A DNA stretch of 64,000 bases, taken from the NCBI GenBank assembly GCA_947396885.1, contig OX377204.1:50951139-51015138 (forward strand), read 5' to 3'. Below are positions 1 to 11,655 of the stretch, one piece after another. Within the stretch, counting starts at the first letter, position 1. Every line of letters begins with the position of its first letter. Source of the stretch: Heligmosomoides polygyrus polygyrus (taxonomy: Eukaryota; Nematoda; Chromadorea; Rhabditida; Heligmosomidae). A program made the position numbers and the translations under genes. A model generated the notes under the pieces. It was not told the origin of the DNA, did no database searches, and was given only the letters and a program-made list of their open reading frames with translations.

Positions 1-1157
1 ATAAACTAGTCAGAAAGCTTATTCTAGTGGGCCTCCATCCTAGAATTGTCTCATGGATTAGTTCTTTTCTCGCTGGTCGCACATTCTCTGTGCGTGTTAA
101 ATCATCTTATTCAAACCCCAGACCTTTGCCTATCGGAGTGCCACAGGGTGGAGTTCTATCTCCAGTCCTGTTCAACATCTATACGTATGATTTACACATG
201 CGGCTTTCCGGGAGTAACGTATGGTGGACCATGTTTGCTAATGACCTTAAAATTTACAGTACGGTTACATCTTGTGAAGATTTTGAGGCCCTACGGAATG
301 CAATCAACTTGGTCTGCGATTGGTCCAAGGAGTGGGGCTGCCGCTGTCTAAGGAAAAAACCTAGTCGCTACATCTGGGTGTGTCCAATATGAATCATCGT
401 TACATTATTGATGGAGCACCAATTCAAGAGGTGGAAGAGATAGTTGATTTAGGTTTTCTGGTCACAAAGAACCTTTGTTTCTATAAGCACTGTAGAACGA
501 TTGCTGACAAAGCAAGTAGAGTTGTTAATAACGTTTTCAGAGCCCTACGAACCAGAGATGCATACGTGCTCTACAAAACATATGTCAGGCCGCTATTTGA
601 ATATGGTACTCCGGTGTACTTTCCCTATAAATGCAAGGCTATAGATGTGTTGGAAAAAGTACAAAATAATTTTACAAGGAAAATAATGGTTAGAAGTTTA
701 TGGTTTGTATATGGCACTATCCCCTCATTTCTGAACAGAAATAAGTATCTCGGTTTGCCGACATTGTCATTCAGAAGGAAAATAAATGACTTGCTACTAC
801 TCCATAAACTCCTTTACGGCGGTTAAGGTCTCAATGCTGGAAGTTTCTTTACAATGAGAACATCGACCACTAAGGGTGGAATTGTCAAACCGTATCTCTG
901 AACGGCTAAATCCAATTACAGGCGCTTCTTCTTTGTGAACAGGACTGTTCCAGTATTTGAAAAGCTTCATGCAAATGATCGAATTCCAGTTAGTCACAAT
1001 GCGTTCAAAAAGCTGGCCTATGTCCTACTCAGTCGTTGATACCGTGCGTACGGACCTGAGTTGTGGTCTACATTTTCTTTGTTGTTTCGTTTTATTGTCG
1101 TTATGAGTTCCTTTTCCACATAAGTGTCGACTTATGTAATAAATAAATAAAAATAAA
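1..1157 (+). mobile_element. CR1-type LINE, 3' part (decayed reverse transcriptase)
   Basis: The + strand encodes the second half of a CR1-type non-LTR reverse transcriptase. The reading starts in RT domain 4 (LHPRIVSWISSFLAGRTF), then gives the GVPQGGVLSPVLFNIY block. The catalytic FADD box reads FAND, so one catalytic Asp is lost. Near 335 the frame shifts and a TAG stop follows at about 361. The C-terminal thumb region (VNNVFRALRTRDAYVLYKTYVRPLFEYGTPVYF) is open to 826, and homologous sequence continues with a frameshift and a stop to about 1039. It ends in an A/T-rich ATAAATAAATAAAAATAAAT tail, the usual kind of CR1 3' end. The same family occurs on the other strand at 56328-58498, where FADD is intact. 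The element is cut by the window start. Family assignment is from motifs; the subfamily is unknown. Confidence 0.85.
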
Positions 1158-3271
1158 TTACTGACTGCTGTGTGAACTCAGATTGATTTTTGTCTCGAAG
1201 CGAGGGCCTTTTTCAGAGGTTTTACCCTAAGATTCATTGCTTCATGCTGTATGAACACGGCCTACCCACGGAAATGAGATCTGTCCTCATATCTCCAGAC
1301 TGACTATTTCCATCTGCTTTTCCAACTTATTCTGCTCGCTTCTTTGCTTCCTCCTTTTTACCTCCCTGAGGTGCCGCTTTGAGATCCGACCATCTCGGAC
1401 TGTCGGTACTCCAGACATTCCGAGATGCCGACTTCCCCAGAGGCTCTCGGCCGGGGCTTCCCTCATGCTCTTCGGCACCGTGATTTCTTCCAAGTTGAGG
1501 TCGTTCTGGAGCTGTACCAGAAGCTTGTTGTAGAATTTGACAGCCTGCTACACCGTCCACCACTTCCGAGGATCTCGAACCAGACCCACCTTTAGACATG
1601 CCATAGATGCTTTCCAAATCTCTGCTTCTGGTGGGATCTCATCATGAAGCTGCGCCAGGAACTCTGGGTGGTGGCCGATGTAGCTCAACACATGACTGCG
1701 TGCCTTCCGGTTCAGTCTGTCTTAACTTTGGTCCTCGACTGATCTGGGACCATTCACAACCTAGACGTGTGCACCAGACGCCAGCCATAAATCGACGGCT
1801 CCTACGAACAGGATCCAACTGTATGGATCTTCCGGTTCTCTCGGTGGCAACACAAAAACCACCCGTCCGACCTTATCTGCAAGCAGTCGTGTGTTCTTCT
1901 TGCTCAAAACGAAAAACGACTTGTAATAGAAAAACACCAATTCACTGCTTCCACGACGATGTTTCAACCTTGTCAGGCATTCCGGGATGACCCCATGGAG
2001 GCCGCAGACCTTGGGGACCGTCGCCTGAGAAGCTCTCTAAAAGAGTGAAGGTATTGAAGGTAAAAAAGGAGGTAGGATGAATGGAAGGAGGTAAGGCTGA
2101 AGAAGAGGAAGGGCAAGGGTGTAGGGGTCGACGTGCCATGGGTCACGTTGACGAGGCTGGTATAAAGCCTCGTACCGCGACTGGTGCTCTTGTGAAGGTG
2201 AGATCCACGGGCTAAGATGGCGACGTCGAGGTGGTGGGGATACGCTGCGAAGCGGCGACGGTGCGCGAGGCGCATAGCGCCTGTCCATTGAGCCCATGCG
2301 AGGCGCTGGAGAGTGATGGTGGTGAGAAGGAGCGCAATGATGTTGAGGATGGCAGTGGGACTGGGTAAGGCTATGCTGGCAGCGCGCTCGACGTTCATCG
2401 TCTCCGCTAAGAGGAGACTGACGACAATGGTGCTGGTAGCTAGTGGCGTGACAGCAGCAATGGCACGAACTACAGTGGTAAGATGACATAGCGAGAATGT
2501 ATCTAAAACAGAACAGATGTAGGGTGAGATGAGAAGGAAACCGCACGTGCGAGACGGGGAGAGGACGAACTATCAAAAAAGGGAATGACGACAAAATGTG
2601 AGGAAATGGGATAGGAATGATTATAGAGGACATGGGAGTGATAAAGATGTGGTGTGGAATAGAAGAGATACAAGAAAAAAAAACAGAGATGTAAAACGTA
2701 GGAGGATTGAGGACAAATAGAGGAAAGAGGCGACAAAAGAAGCATTGAAAGTGTGTGTTTTAAGCTTATTGAGATTATATATTGTTAAGATAAATAAATA
2801 AACACAAATGGAAGAATCGTTTTCTAAGAGAAAACTGAGCTCACGAAATGGCTCGTTTCCGTCTTAAAAAACGGACGTATTAATTAGAAAAACAAAACGT
2901 ATACAGAGTGCAAATAATATAGTATAATGGAAATGTGAAATGGGTATAATTAAGTAAGGTATAGACCTATCAAGAAAGAGATAAAAGTTGGTCGTGTGAT
3001 TTGAAATGCGATGTTAGGAAAAATAGTATGCCTTAAGGGCAAATTAAAGTTAGAAAATAAGGTTGATAGAGGATATCTTTATCCTTATCTTTATTCAGGA
3101 CGTGACGATGACTACATCACATATTGTTAAAAAAGTAACATAACGAAAAGCAAGAGAAGTATCGAATAAAACAATGGACACTAAAGTCTAGAGAAAACGT
3201 GAAGCTAAAAAAAACGCACCTTAAAAGATTAGACAGTGCAACAGGAAACAACTGCAATAAATGTGTGAACT
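1158..3271. other. Unassigned stretch with low-complexity ORFs
   Basis: I see no recognisable gene here. On the minus strand 1327-1700 reads as a short stretch rich in charged residues that could be the end of a gag-like or other repeat ORF, interrupted by a stop. The 198-codon minus ORF at 2037-2633 is a run of Ser, Pro, His and Leu with no domain, typical of translated low-complexity DNA. From 2740 to 3250 the sequence is A/T-rich and has stops in all frames. Confidence 0.4.
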
Positions 3272-4041
3272 CTACCTTGTGATCTGTCTATGGAAAAGAT
3301 GAGGCTTAAGTTGATTCAACGTCATATTGAGTATGCGGTCCTTCATCAACATCCTGAAGCGTGCAAACGCCCGGTGAGAGAAGGAAGTTGACCTGGGTTG
3401 GCTTCTACTCACTGAGCCAGCCAGTCTTATGCCACCACTTCTAGTATTGCTATAAGCAAAGTAAAAGAAATCACTTGCGTTGACATCAACTCTACCAGTA
3501 AGTACTTTGAACATCATAATTATGTCGTTATTTTCTCTTCTGTTTTTTAGGGAGCGCAAACCTAAATGTTTCGCTCTTTCCGTGCCGTTTGGAGTTTAAG
3601 AATAGCTAAGACCAAAGGATCTCATTAGCAGCTTACGAGTGAATCTGTTTTGAACACTTTCTAGAAAATCGATATCCTTCTTTTTGGTAGGATTAAAACT
3701 GTGGTGCCACCTTCAATTATTGGGCGCACATAGACTTTGAATGCTCTGATAAGTGCTTGAGGGTCACGTGTTTTCAAGATCTTGAATAAGTTTTATATAC
3801 GAAACATGGCTTTATTTACTATCACTTTATAATGGGATTTAAAGTCAGGTTTGTAATCAAAATGGTGGCCTAAGTCTCTGACCTCACAGCTCTCAGCCTT
3901 ATGCCATCCACTGATTACGTTGTCTCTGAAGAACAGTTACCGACGGTCGTCACGTATGTTTTATCAACGGCAAGAGGCAAACCCCATTGCTTGGACCAAC
4001 AGCTGATAACATCAATTGCTGACTGCAAGCTTAACGAGTCA
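3272..4041 (-). mobile_element. CR1-type LINE reverse transcriptase C-terminal fragment
   Basis: On the minus strand, from about 4041 downward, the translation shows AD.LSLQSAID.ISCWSKQWGLPLAVDKT, the region just after the RT catalytic box. The thumb follows (ALIRAFKVYVRPIIE, then LESVQNRFTRKLLMRSFGL) and then the typical C-terminus (SLKNRRENNDIIMMFKVLTG, VDVNASDFF). These pieces lie in different frames separated by stops, so this is a pseudogene. The upstream half is missing: the fragment ends exactly where the large palindrome with its SINE tail begins, so the palindrome or its SINE probably inserted close to the catalytic motif. No upstream RT part is found beyond the far end of the palindrome at 8741. 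Confidence 0.75.
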
Positions 4042-4043
4042 GC

Positions 4044-4339
4044 ATAAATGATAAAGGATAAAGGACGGCGTTACTCAATCCCTTCTGGGATGCGCTAGCG
4101 CATTCTACTTCTACGGGATGTCGTGGAAGCGACATGAATGCGTATTTGGCCATACAATGACTTGCGGTGGCCAGCCGATGAACAAGTCAACGCTCTATCC
4201 TTACCAGACAAGTCTGGTACCAATTCACCGACCCGGAGGGATGGAAGGCTTGGTTGGCCTGGGCGGGAAATCCGAACCAGGAACCTGGCATCGGGTGCAC
4301 GCGGCAGTCGCGCCTCCTCCGACTGCGCTACACGCGCCC
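4044..4339 (-). mobile_element. tRNA-derived SINE (family A), minus-strand copy
   Basis: Read on the minus strand this roughly 300-bp unit starts GGGCGCGTGTAGCGCAGTCGG, which holds an RNA polymerase III A-box-like TAGCGCAGTCGG, and has a B-box-like GGTTCGGATTTCC about 50 bp later. It ends in the short tandem tail (CTTTATC)n. The same unit lies at 8443-8739 and 32097-32395, with diverged copies at 35205-35485 and 37330-37520. No protein is encoded: the small ORFs over it on both strands are incidental. Confidence 0.8.
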
Positions 4340-5583
4340 ACATACCTGCATACGCTACGATAATTAGGTATGATAATCAAGAAATATATAAATCACCAGA
4401 CCTTGCCGCAACTCACTACCATTTGTTCCGTCTTACTTAGACCTAACCAGATTCTGCTGATGCACTCGGTGGCGGCTCTTCTTCCTTCGCCAAGCCGCGT
4501 GCGGTCGCGTCGTATAGACGTGGCCATTTTCGATATCTTTCGATATTTTCGACATTTTCGGTAATGAGATAAAGCACTCCGATATTGTGCGTTCTCCTTC
4601 GCTTCCGAATGAACAGATACCATAGGGCGTGGTGCATGGGCGTTATTGTACTTAACGGACTCCAGAGGACGAGGAGAGGTCGAAAAAAAAATTCGCCCAT
4701 ACTTCGCCTAGGGGGTTATTTGGGGTGCTGATCACGAATCTGACGTCCATTTTTTGTTTTGCGCTGAAATACTGTAGGTAACGGTAGGTACGGCTAACTA
4801 AGGCTGTCGAGGTCATAATCACCGATTTCGCCCAAACTTCGCCTTGGTGGGTTATATGGGGAGCTGATCATGAATATGACATCCGTTTTTCGTTTTACGC
4901 TGGAGTACGGTAGGTTACGGTAGGTGCGGGTGACTAAGGCTGCCAAGGTCATGGTCACCGATTGCGAGCAATTCCATTCTTCCAAGCCATTCCTGGAAAT
5001 CGGATGCGTCCATGTTTAGCTTGTCAAAGACGTCCTTCATCTTGAAGTCGCGCTGTTTTTCCTAGCGGCGGTTGTGGAACAGTGCCTGGAGGGCCATGAT
5101 GCTTAAATTGCTATCTCTCGATTAAGCCTTCGCCTATCGAAGAGTTTCCCGCAAAAATGGTTTCCCGCTAATTTGCGAATTTTCAGGCGATCGCTGCGGG
5201 AACGCCTGCATGCTGTGCTCACCCGTAGCACCACAGATAACCGCTATAGCCGAAGTTTGGGCGAAATCGATGACCACGACCTCGACAGCCTCAATCGCCG
5301 GTACGTACCGTAATCTACCGTAATCGGCCGAAATTTCAAAAACGGACGTGATCAGCACCCCAAATAACCTCCCTGGCCGAAGTTTGGGCGAAAAATTCTT
5401 TCGATCTCTCCTCGATTCCTGGAGTGCATAAAGTATTAGGTTTACATATGTTCTGTCGTTTTTTGACCTCTAACTTCAAATGTAAGTATCTCGGCTCAAA
5501 CATAACTTTATCAGGCGAAATAAGAACCATTACAATCTGCACATCTTTGCCAACGAGATACTATTTTATTTATTTCAGTAGCA

Positions 5584-6175
5584 TAGAACTTCTGAGATCT
5601 AGAAGCCATGAATTCTTCGAGAGCAGATTGGCCCTTCGAGCTCGCCATTTGCAAGTATCGTCAGCGTCCCTTCTACGCAACAAAAACGATCCGTTTCTTG
5701 AACGAATTGTGACTTGTGACAAAAAACGAATTGTTCTCGACAATCGACGACGAAGTGTTCAATGGTTGGATATGGATGAAGCACCTAAACACTGTCCAAA
5801 GCCGAGTATGCACCAGAAAAAGGTGATGGTGACCGTTTGGTGGTGTGCCACCGGTTTAACCCACTATAGCGTTCTCAAACCTGGTGAAACAATCACGGCG
5901 GAAAAGTACTGTCAGAAGCAGGACGAGGTGCACAAGGAGGTCAGCAAATCTATCCAGCGCTGATCTACAGAAGGGGACCGATACTTTTGCGCGACAACGC
6001 TGGGCTGCACGTTTCGATGATCGTCAGGCAGAAGCTCCTTTCTTTGGGATACGAAACACTCGACCATCCACCGTATTCGCCGGACCTATCGTCTGCAGAC
6101 CATTTTTTTCAAACATTCCGACGGCTTCCTTCGCGGAAAATACTTCAGGAACCGACATGATGCAGAATATGCTCT
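5584..6175 (+). pseudogene. mariner transposase C-terminal fragment, copy 1 (frameshifted)
   Basis: The + strand encodes LLRNKNDPFLERIVTCDKK, then VMVTVWWCATGLTHYSVLKP, matching the second half of a mariner (Tc1/mariner superfamily) transposase. All three acidic catalytic positions are recognisable: D in VTCDKK, D in LLRDNAGLHV, and D in HPPYSPDLSSADHFF (a DD34D arrangement). The N-terminal helix-turn-helix half is absent. A one-base deletion near 5937 (GGAGGTCAGC here against GGAGGTTCAGC in copy 2) puts the end out of frame. It is the centre of the large palindrome and is flanked by its own inverted repeat ACTTTATCAGGCGAAATAAG. Confidence 0.85.
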
Positions 6176-6297
6176 CGAAGAATTTATGGCTTCTAGATCT
6201 CAGAAGTTCTATGCTACTGAAATAAATAAAATAGTATCTCGTTGGCAAAGATGTGCAGATTGTAATGGTTCTTATTTCGCCTGATAAAGTTATGTTT

Positions 6298-6497
6298 NNN
6301 NNNNNNNNNNNNNNNNNNNNNNNNNNNNNNNNNNNNNNNNNNNNNNNNNNNNNNNNNNNNNNNNNNNNNNNNNNNNNNNNNNNNNNNNNNNNNNNNNNNN
6401 NNNNNNNNNNNNNNNNNNNNNNNNNNNNNNNNNNNNNNNNNNNNNNNNNNNNNNNNNNNNNNNNNNNNNNNNNNNNNNNNNNNNNNNNNNNNNNNNN
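6298..6497. other. Assembly gap (200 N)
   Basis: Exactly 200 N, the conventional filler for a scaffold join of unknown length. It lies where two copies of the mariner-centred module meet, so the join is probably made inside a collapsed or duplicated repeat. Confidence 0.99.
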
Positions 6498-6573
6498 ATC
6501 AGGCGAAATAAGAACCATTACAATCTGCACATCTTTGCCAACGAGATACTATTTTATTTATTTCAGTAGCATA

Positions 6574-7165
6574 GAACTTCTGAGATCTAGAAGCCATGAA
6601 TTCTTCGAGAGCAGATTGGCCCTTCGAGCTCGCCATTTGCAAGTATCGTCAGCGTCCCTTCTACGCAACAAAAACGATCCGTTTCTTGAACGAATTGTGA
6701 CTTGTGACAAAAAACGAATTGTTCTCGACAATCGACGACGAAGTGTTCAATGGTTGGATATGGATGAAGCACCTAAACACTGTCCAAAGCCGAGTATGCA
6801 CCAGAAAAAGGTGATGGTGACCGTTTGGTGGTGTGCCACCGGTTTAACCCACTATAGCGTTCTCAAACCTGGTGAAACAATCACGGCGGAAAAGTACTGT
6901 CAGAAGCAGGACGAGGTGCACAAGGAGGTTCAGCAAATCTATCCAGCGCTGATCTACAGAAGGGGACCGATACTTTTGCGCGACAACGCTGGGCTGCACG
7001 TTTCGATGATCGTCAGGCAGAAGCTCCTTTCTTTGGGATACGAAACACTCGACCATCCACCGTATTCGCCGGACCTATCGTCTGCAGACCATTTTTTTCA
7101 AACATTCCGACGGCTTCCTTCGCGGAAAATACTTCAGGAACCGACATGATGCAGAATATGCTCTC
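6574..7165 (+). pseudogene. mariner transposase C-terminal fragment, copy 2
   Basis: Near-identical to the copy at 5584-6175, but without the one-base deletion, so the frame runs open through HKEVQQIYPALIYRRGPILL, the second catalytic Asp (LLRDNAGLHV) and the third (YSPDLSSADHF) to the stop at 7147. It still lacks the N-terminal DNA-binding half, so it cannot be a functional transposase. The following sequence (7180-7285) is the inverted repeat that also precedes the fragment. It may be an assembly duplicate of copy 1 across the gap. Confidence 0.85.
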
Positions 7166-8442
7166 GAAGAATTTATGGCTTCTAGATCTCAGAAGTTCTA
7201 TGCTACTGAAATAAATAAAATAGTATCTCGTTGGCAAAGATGTGCAGATTGTAATGGTTCTTATTTCGCCTGATAAAGTTATGTTTGAGCCGAGATACTT
7301 ACATTTGAAGTTAGAGGTCAAAAAACGACAGAACATAGGTAAACCTAATACTTTATGCACTCCAGGAATCGAGGAGAGATCGAAAGAATTTTTCTCCCAA
7401 ACTTCGGCCAGGGAGGTTATTTGGGGTGCTGATCACGTCCGTTTTTGAAATTTCGGCCGATTACGGTAGATTACGGTACGTACCGGCGATTGAGGCTGTC
7501 GAGGTCGTGGTCATCGATTTCGCCCAAACTTCGGCTATAGCGGTTATCTGTGGTGCTACGGGTGAGCACAGCATGCAGGCGTTCCCGCAGCGATCGCCTG
7601 AAAATTCGCAAATTAGCGGGAAACCATTTTTGCGGGAAACTCTTCGATAGGCGAAGGCTTAATCGAGAGATAGCAATTTAAGCATCATGGCCCTCCAGGC
7701 ACTGTTCCACAACCGCCGCTAGGAAAAACAGCGCGACTTCAAGATGAAGGACGTCTTTGACAAGCTAAACATGGACGCATCCGATTTCCAGGAATGGCTT
7801 GGAAGAATGGAATTGCTCGCAATCGGTGACCATGACCTTGGCAGCCTTAGTCACCCGCACCTACCGTAACCTACCGTACTCCAGCGTAAAACGAAAAACG
7901 GATGTCATATTCATGATCAGCTCCCCATATAACCCCCCAAGGCGAAGTTTGGGCGAAATCGGTGATTATGACCTCGACAGCCTTAGTTAGCCGTACCTAC
8001 CGTTACCTACAGTATTTCAGCGCAAAACAAAAAATGGACGTCAGATTCGTGATCAGCACCCCAAGTAACCCCCTAGGCGAAGTATGGGCGAATTTTTTTT
8101 CGACCTCTCCTCGTCCTCTGGAGTCCGTTAAGTACAATAACCCCCATGCACCACGCCCTATGGTATCTGTTCATTCGGAAGCGAAGGAGAACGCACAATA
8201 TCGGAGTGCTTTATCTCATTACCGAAAATGTCGAAAATATCGAAAGATATCGAAAATGGCCACGTCTATACGACGCGACCGCACGCGGCTTGGCGAAGGA
8301 AGAAGAGCCGCCACCGAGTGCATCAGCAGAATCTGGTTAGGTCTAAGTAAGACGGAACAAATGGTAGTGAGTTGCGGCAAGGTCTGGTGATTTACATATT
8401 TCTTGATTATCATACCTAATTATCGTAGCGTATGCAGGTATG

Positions 8443-8739
8443 TGGGCGCGTGTAGCGCAGTCGGAGGAGGCGCGACTGCCGCGTGCACCCGATGCCAGGT
8501 TCCTGGTTCGGATTTCCCACCCAGGCCAACCAAGCCTTCCATCCCTCCGGGTCGGTGAATTGGTACCAGACTTGTCTGGGAAGGATAGAGCGTTGACTTG
8601 TTCATCGGCTGGCCACCGCAAGTCATTGTATGGCCAAATACGCATTCATGTCGCTTCCACGACATCCCGTAGAAGTAGAATGCGCTAGCGCATCCCAGAA
8701 GGGATTGAGTAACGCCGTCCTTTATCCTTTATCCTTTAT
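8443..8739 (+). mobile_element. tRNA-derived SINE (family A), plus-strand copy
   Basis: Mirror image of the copy at 4044-4339, forming the outer end of the right palindrome arm. It has the A-box-like TAGCGCAGTCGG, the B-box-like GGTTCGGATTTCC and the tail TTTATCCTTTATCCTTTAT. Because it is part of the palindrome arm, it was probably duplicated with the arm rather than inserted independently. Confidence 0.8.
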
Positions 8740-8741
8740 GC

Positions 8742-9394
8742 AGGTATATATGGTTAATAACAACGCACATAACCTCAAAATCATTCATGCTGCAGAACTC
8801 CTGAAGGAGTGTTTACATAGGGTTTCGGGGGCAGTGGGATATGGGTCTGAATGTAACTAAGCATAGCTATTTTCGTGAGATAGAGGATGCCATGGTAGTT
8901 GTCTGCGTGGAGGAACGGCGCAATTGATAAATGGGGAAGGAACGGTCAGGAGGCATGGTTGGGATAGGAAAAGATCAGCAGCCGGTGCCCGGGCTGTTTA
9001 ATGAGTTCCACGGAAGTGAGGGGGTCATGGTAAATGGTCAACAAGTCGGTTGTAATCTGCGGCGGATACCTGATGAGTTTTCTTTTCTTAGAATTGGAGT
9101 TCTGTCGACGATGTGAGAAGAAAGAGCCTTATTTTATGAATTATATTTGCTATGTAATGTGGCAGTACTCTCTACGGAAACATCTGTGCATTTCCATGTT
9201 TCAAACTAAAGAACAGTGAAACATTACAGCGCTGTGCAACACCATCAAAATTATTCAAGAGAATAAAAAATTATTGCATGAGGTGTGGTGCGGCTCGGGC
9301 GAGACTTCATTTGTTGCTCAGATTCTTATGTTAGATGCGCTTCAACTTCGCGTAATGGGAAGGACAGAGAAAAATAGGTTATTTTCAATAACAA
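8742..9394. other. No gene seen
   Basis: Mixed-composition sequence with only short ORFs that match nothing I recognise. It separates the large palindrome from the BEL/Pao remnant. Confidence 0.4.
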
Positions 9395-9700
9395 TGTCGG
9401 CAAAGCCGACCCTTGTTAATCCTCCGTTTCTAGGCGAGCGAGTGGCAGTGTCACCGCAGTCATCTTGAAATTGGTGCATCGACCAAAGGATTGGAAGCGC
9501 CGAGGACAACGAACATAAAAGGTGGGAAATTGAACTTGGAGAAAAATTGTGAAGCAAGTTGACGATTTCTCCAAGGGAGCGCTTGCGCTATGGGATAGGT
9601 TACTCTTGGAAGCGCGTAAACTTTCGAAGGAAAGGGAGCGCACGTAGGAAAATTAAACTATAAAAGTAATTTACCTTCACTTCATCAATCTTTTGAGCAC
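9395..9700 (+). mobile_element. BEL/Pao-type LTR/leader sequence (probable)
   Basis: It starts with TGTCGGCAAAGCCGACCC, which fits the TG start and short inverted repeat of an LTR, and shares about 37 bp with 16650-16686 (TGTCAGCAAAGCCGACCC then TTAA.CCTCCGTTTC). It lies immediately upstream of a BEL/Pao gag ORF, where a 5' LTR and leader belong. I cannot place the LTR end or the primer-binding site, and the two copies diverge after 37 bp, so they may belong to two related elements rather than one pair. Confidence 0.5.
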
Positions 9701-9752
9701 ATAGCTATTTAATTTGTGTGAAGCCGTAGTCTACTGGGTTCTACTAAGCGCT

Positions 9753-11655
9753 ATGGAAGTCCAGCTTAGCACATGCAAAAGGAAGCTCACAAACTACTGC
9801 AAGAAGCTGGAAACAGTAGCAGCCGAAGCACGTCAGCAAGGAAGCGCGACCGAGGAGGACTACAGGACCACACAAGGAAGGGTAGCGGCAATGGTTATCT
9901 GTACAAAGAAGCTTGAGGGAGCACTACAAGAGTATGCAAGCGCATTGGACAAGGCAGCTAGTGGAGCTTCAGCCTCGGAGTTAAATGACTTCGAGCGATA
10001 CAGGACCATGACGGAAGCAACTCTTTCCGCGGCATTCGACTTAACTTTACAATTGCACGGTCGAATCCGATCCTGGACATCGAATGGGAGACCAGTGCCC
10101 CTCAGTCATCCGCGTCGGAGAGCAGGCATGGCTACACAATCCAGGAAGCAAGGAAGATCGGCCTACCAACATTGCCCATCCCGAAGTTCACAGGAAGCAT
10201 ATGGGACTGGGATAACTTCTGGATCCTGTTCAATGCCAACGTCCACTCACAACCCATACCAGCGCTTTTCAAGTTCAGCCACCTCCTCAGCGCATTAAAG
10301 GGAAAGCCTCTTCAAGCGATAATGCGATTCCAGATCACAGAGCCCAACTACCAAAAGGCAGTCGACTTCCTCCAAGCGAAGTATGGCGACAAGGAGGAAC
10401 TAATGCACCATTTGATAGCGCGATTGGAGTCGGCCACGTTGAATTCTCCAACCATTAAGAAACAACGTGCGCTACTCGATCAACTTCACGTCATCATCTC
10501 TCAGCTACGGGATAAAGGGGAGCAAGTAGACAGTCAATGGCTCATCAAGCAAGTGTTGTCTAAATTCTCCGAGCGCGTCCAAAGGAAGATACTACAAAGG
10601 AAGTGCTTCATGGAAGATCCCTTTCTAATGCAAAATCTTCTCGACACATTGGACAAGTATATCTCAAGCGAAGAGAAGATCGCGCCATTTACCTCAAAGG
10701 AGGGGAGCACAACACAACAATGACTACGTGAGGAGAAACCGGCCAAGGGACAATCTCCGCGTAGAACTTTCCCATGCATGTACTGCGGCCAGGATCACAA
10801 CGCCGCAGCATGTACCAGGTACGCAACGCCCCAAGAGCGAGCCAACTACCTACGGGTGCATAAGTTATGCTTCATTTGCGCTTCTCCACAGCACAACACG
10901 GCAGAGTGCAGGAAGCGCGTCTGTTTCGCATGTCAAGGAAGACACCACACGTCCTGCTGTTTTAAGCCCGACAACAAGACAACAGCACCGGTACCCGGTA
11001 CGCCACCAATAGCGCGTAAGGACAAGCCAGCTCCTGTGGGAACAAAAGGGAGAGCTAAGGTTAGCGAGAAACCGGACTCCACACCACAGGTAGCCAAACA
11101 ACTCAGCAATCACTATCACAATCAAGAAGTGGATAGTGACGAAGAAGAAGATGATCAAATAGCAGAGTTCCATGCAAGCGAAACTCTCAACGGTGTCAGA
11201 GAGACATACCTACCGATAGGGGAGCTCACGATCGTGGATCCTGCGACGCGTAGGTTGAGAAGGATACCGGCCTTGTTAGATTCGGGGGCCGAGTGTTCCT
11301 TTATCGATCAAAACCTGGAAGATGAACTCAAGCTACCAACGATGAGCGCGACAACTTTACGAGTACGGGCATTTGGATCGGAGAACGAACTTGAATGTCC
11401 AACCAGGAAGGTCCCGCTAGAGATATGGGATGACAATGGGGAGCTACACATGTTACAGCTTCTCACTCACCAGAGCGTTGCGAACTCCTCCAATACTAGA
11501 TGAAGACGTTGCCTTTATCAAGGAAAGGAAGCTTAAGGTCAACATGGTGCAAGCGCATACAGTTAAGCCAAGGATTCTACTAAGAAGCGATCACTTATGG
11601 CAGTTCGTATATGAAGATCAAGCGGAAGTGCGACTTATTGATTTATTGATTTATT
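9753..11655 (+). pseudogene. BEL/Pao retrotransposon gag-protease remnant
   Basis: The ATG at 9753 begins a gag N-terminus (MEVQLSTCKRKLTNYCKKLE). The frame shifts near 10105, then the family hallmark PKFTGSIWDWDNFWILFNAN and HSQPIPALFKFSHLLSALKG follow. A TGA at 10721 interrupts the frame, which resumes in the same phase into three zinc knuckles (CMYCGQDHNAAAC, CFICASPQHNTAEC, CFACQGRHHTSCC). A retroviral-type aspartic protease follows with active site LLDSGAECSFID near 11276. Another frameshift near 11480 precedes PPILDEDVAFIKERKLKV and PRILLRSDHLWQFV, which normally join protease to RT. RT, RNase H and integrase are missing, and the element stops at a TTGATTTA repeat. It cannot make particles. 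Confidence 0.85.

Larger units (their letters stand above)
4042..8741. repeat. Giant near-perfect palindrome (foldback) around a mariner remnant and a gap
   Basis: Sequence 4042-5506 is repeated in inverted orientation at about 7285-8741 with only scattered single-base differences, for example CCTTACCAGAC near 4200 against CCTTCCCAGAC in the other arm. Each arm holds, from outside in, a tRNA-derived SINE, about 300 bp of A/T-rich sequence, and two to three copies of a roughly 125-bp module containing GTGCTGATCACGAATCTGA. The centre holds a truncated mariner bracketed by its own inverted repeat (5507-5600 and 6180-6297). After the 200-N gap the same central module appears again (6498-7285). 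A real 3.7-kb foldback with a duplicated centre, or an assembly duplication next to the gap, would both give this picture. Confidence 0.9.

Noticed and set aside
2037..2633. 198-codon minus ORF as a gene
   Set aside because: Composition is almost only Ser, Pro, His and Leu, with no domain, no splice context and no support from neighbours.
4095..4440. ORFs on both strands over the SINE copies (for example [20 protein letters not shown])
   Set aside because: They are by-products of the tRNA-derived SINE sequence and appear wherever the SINE does.
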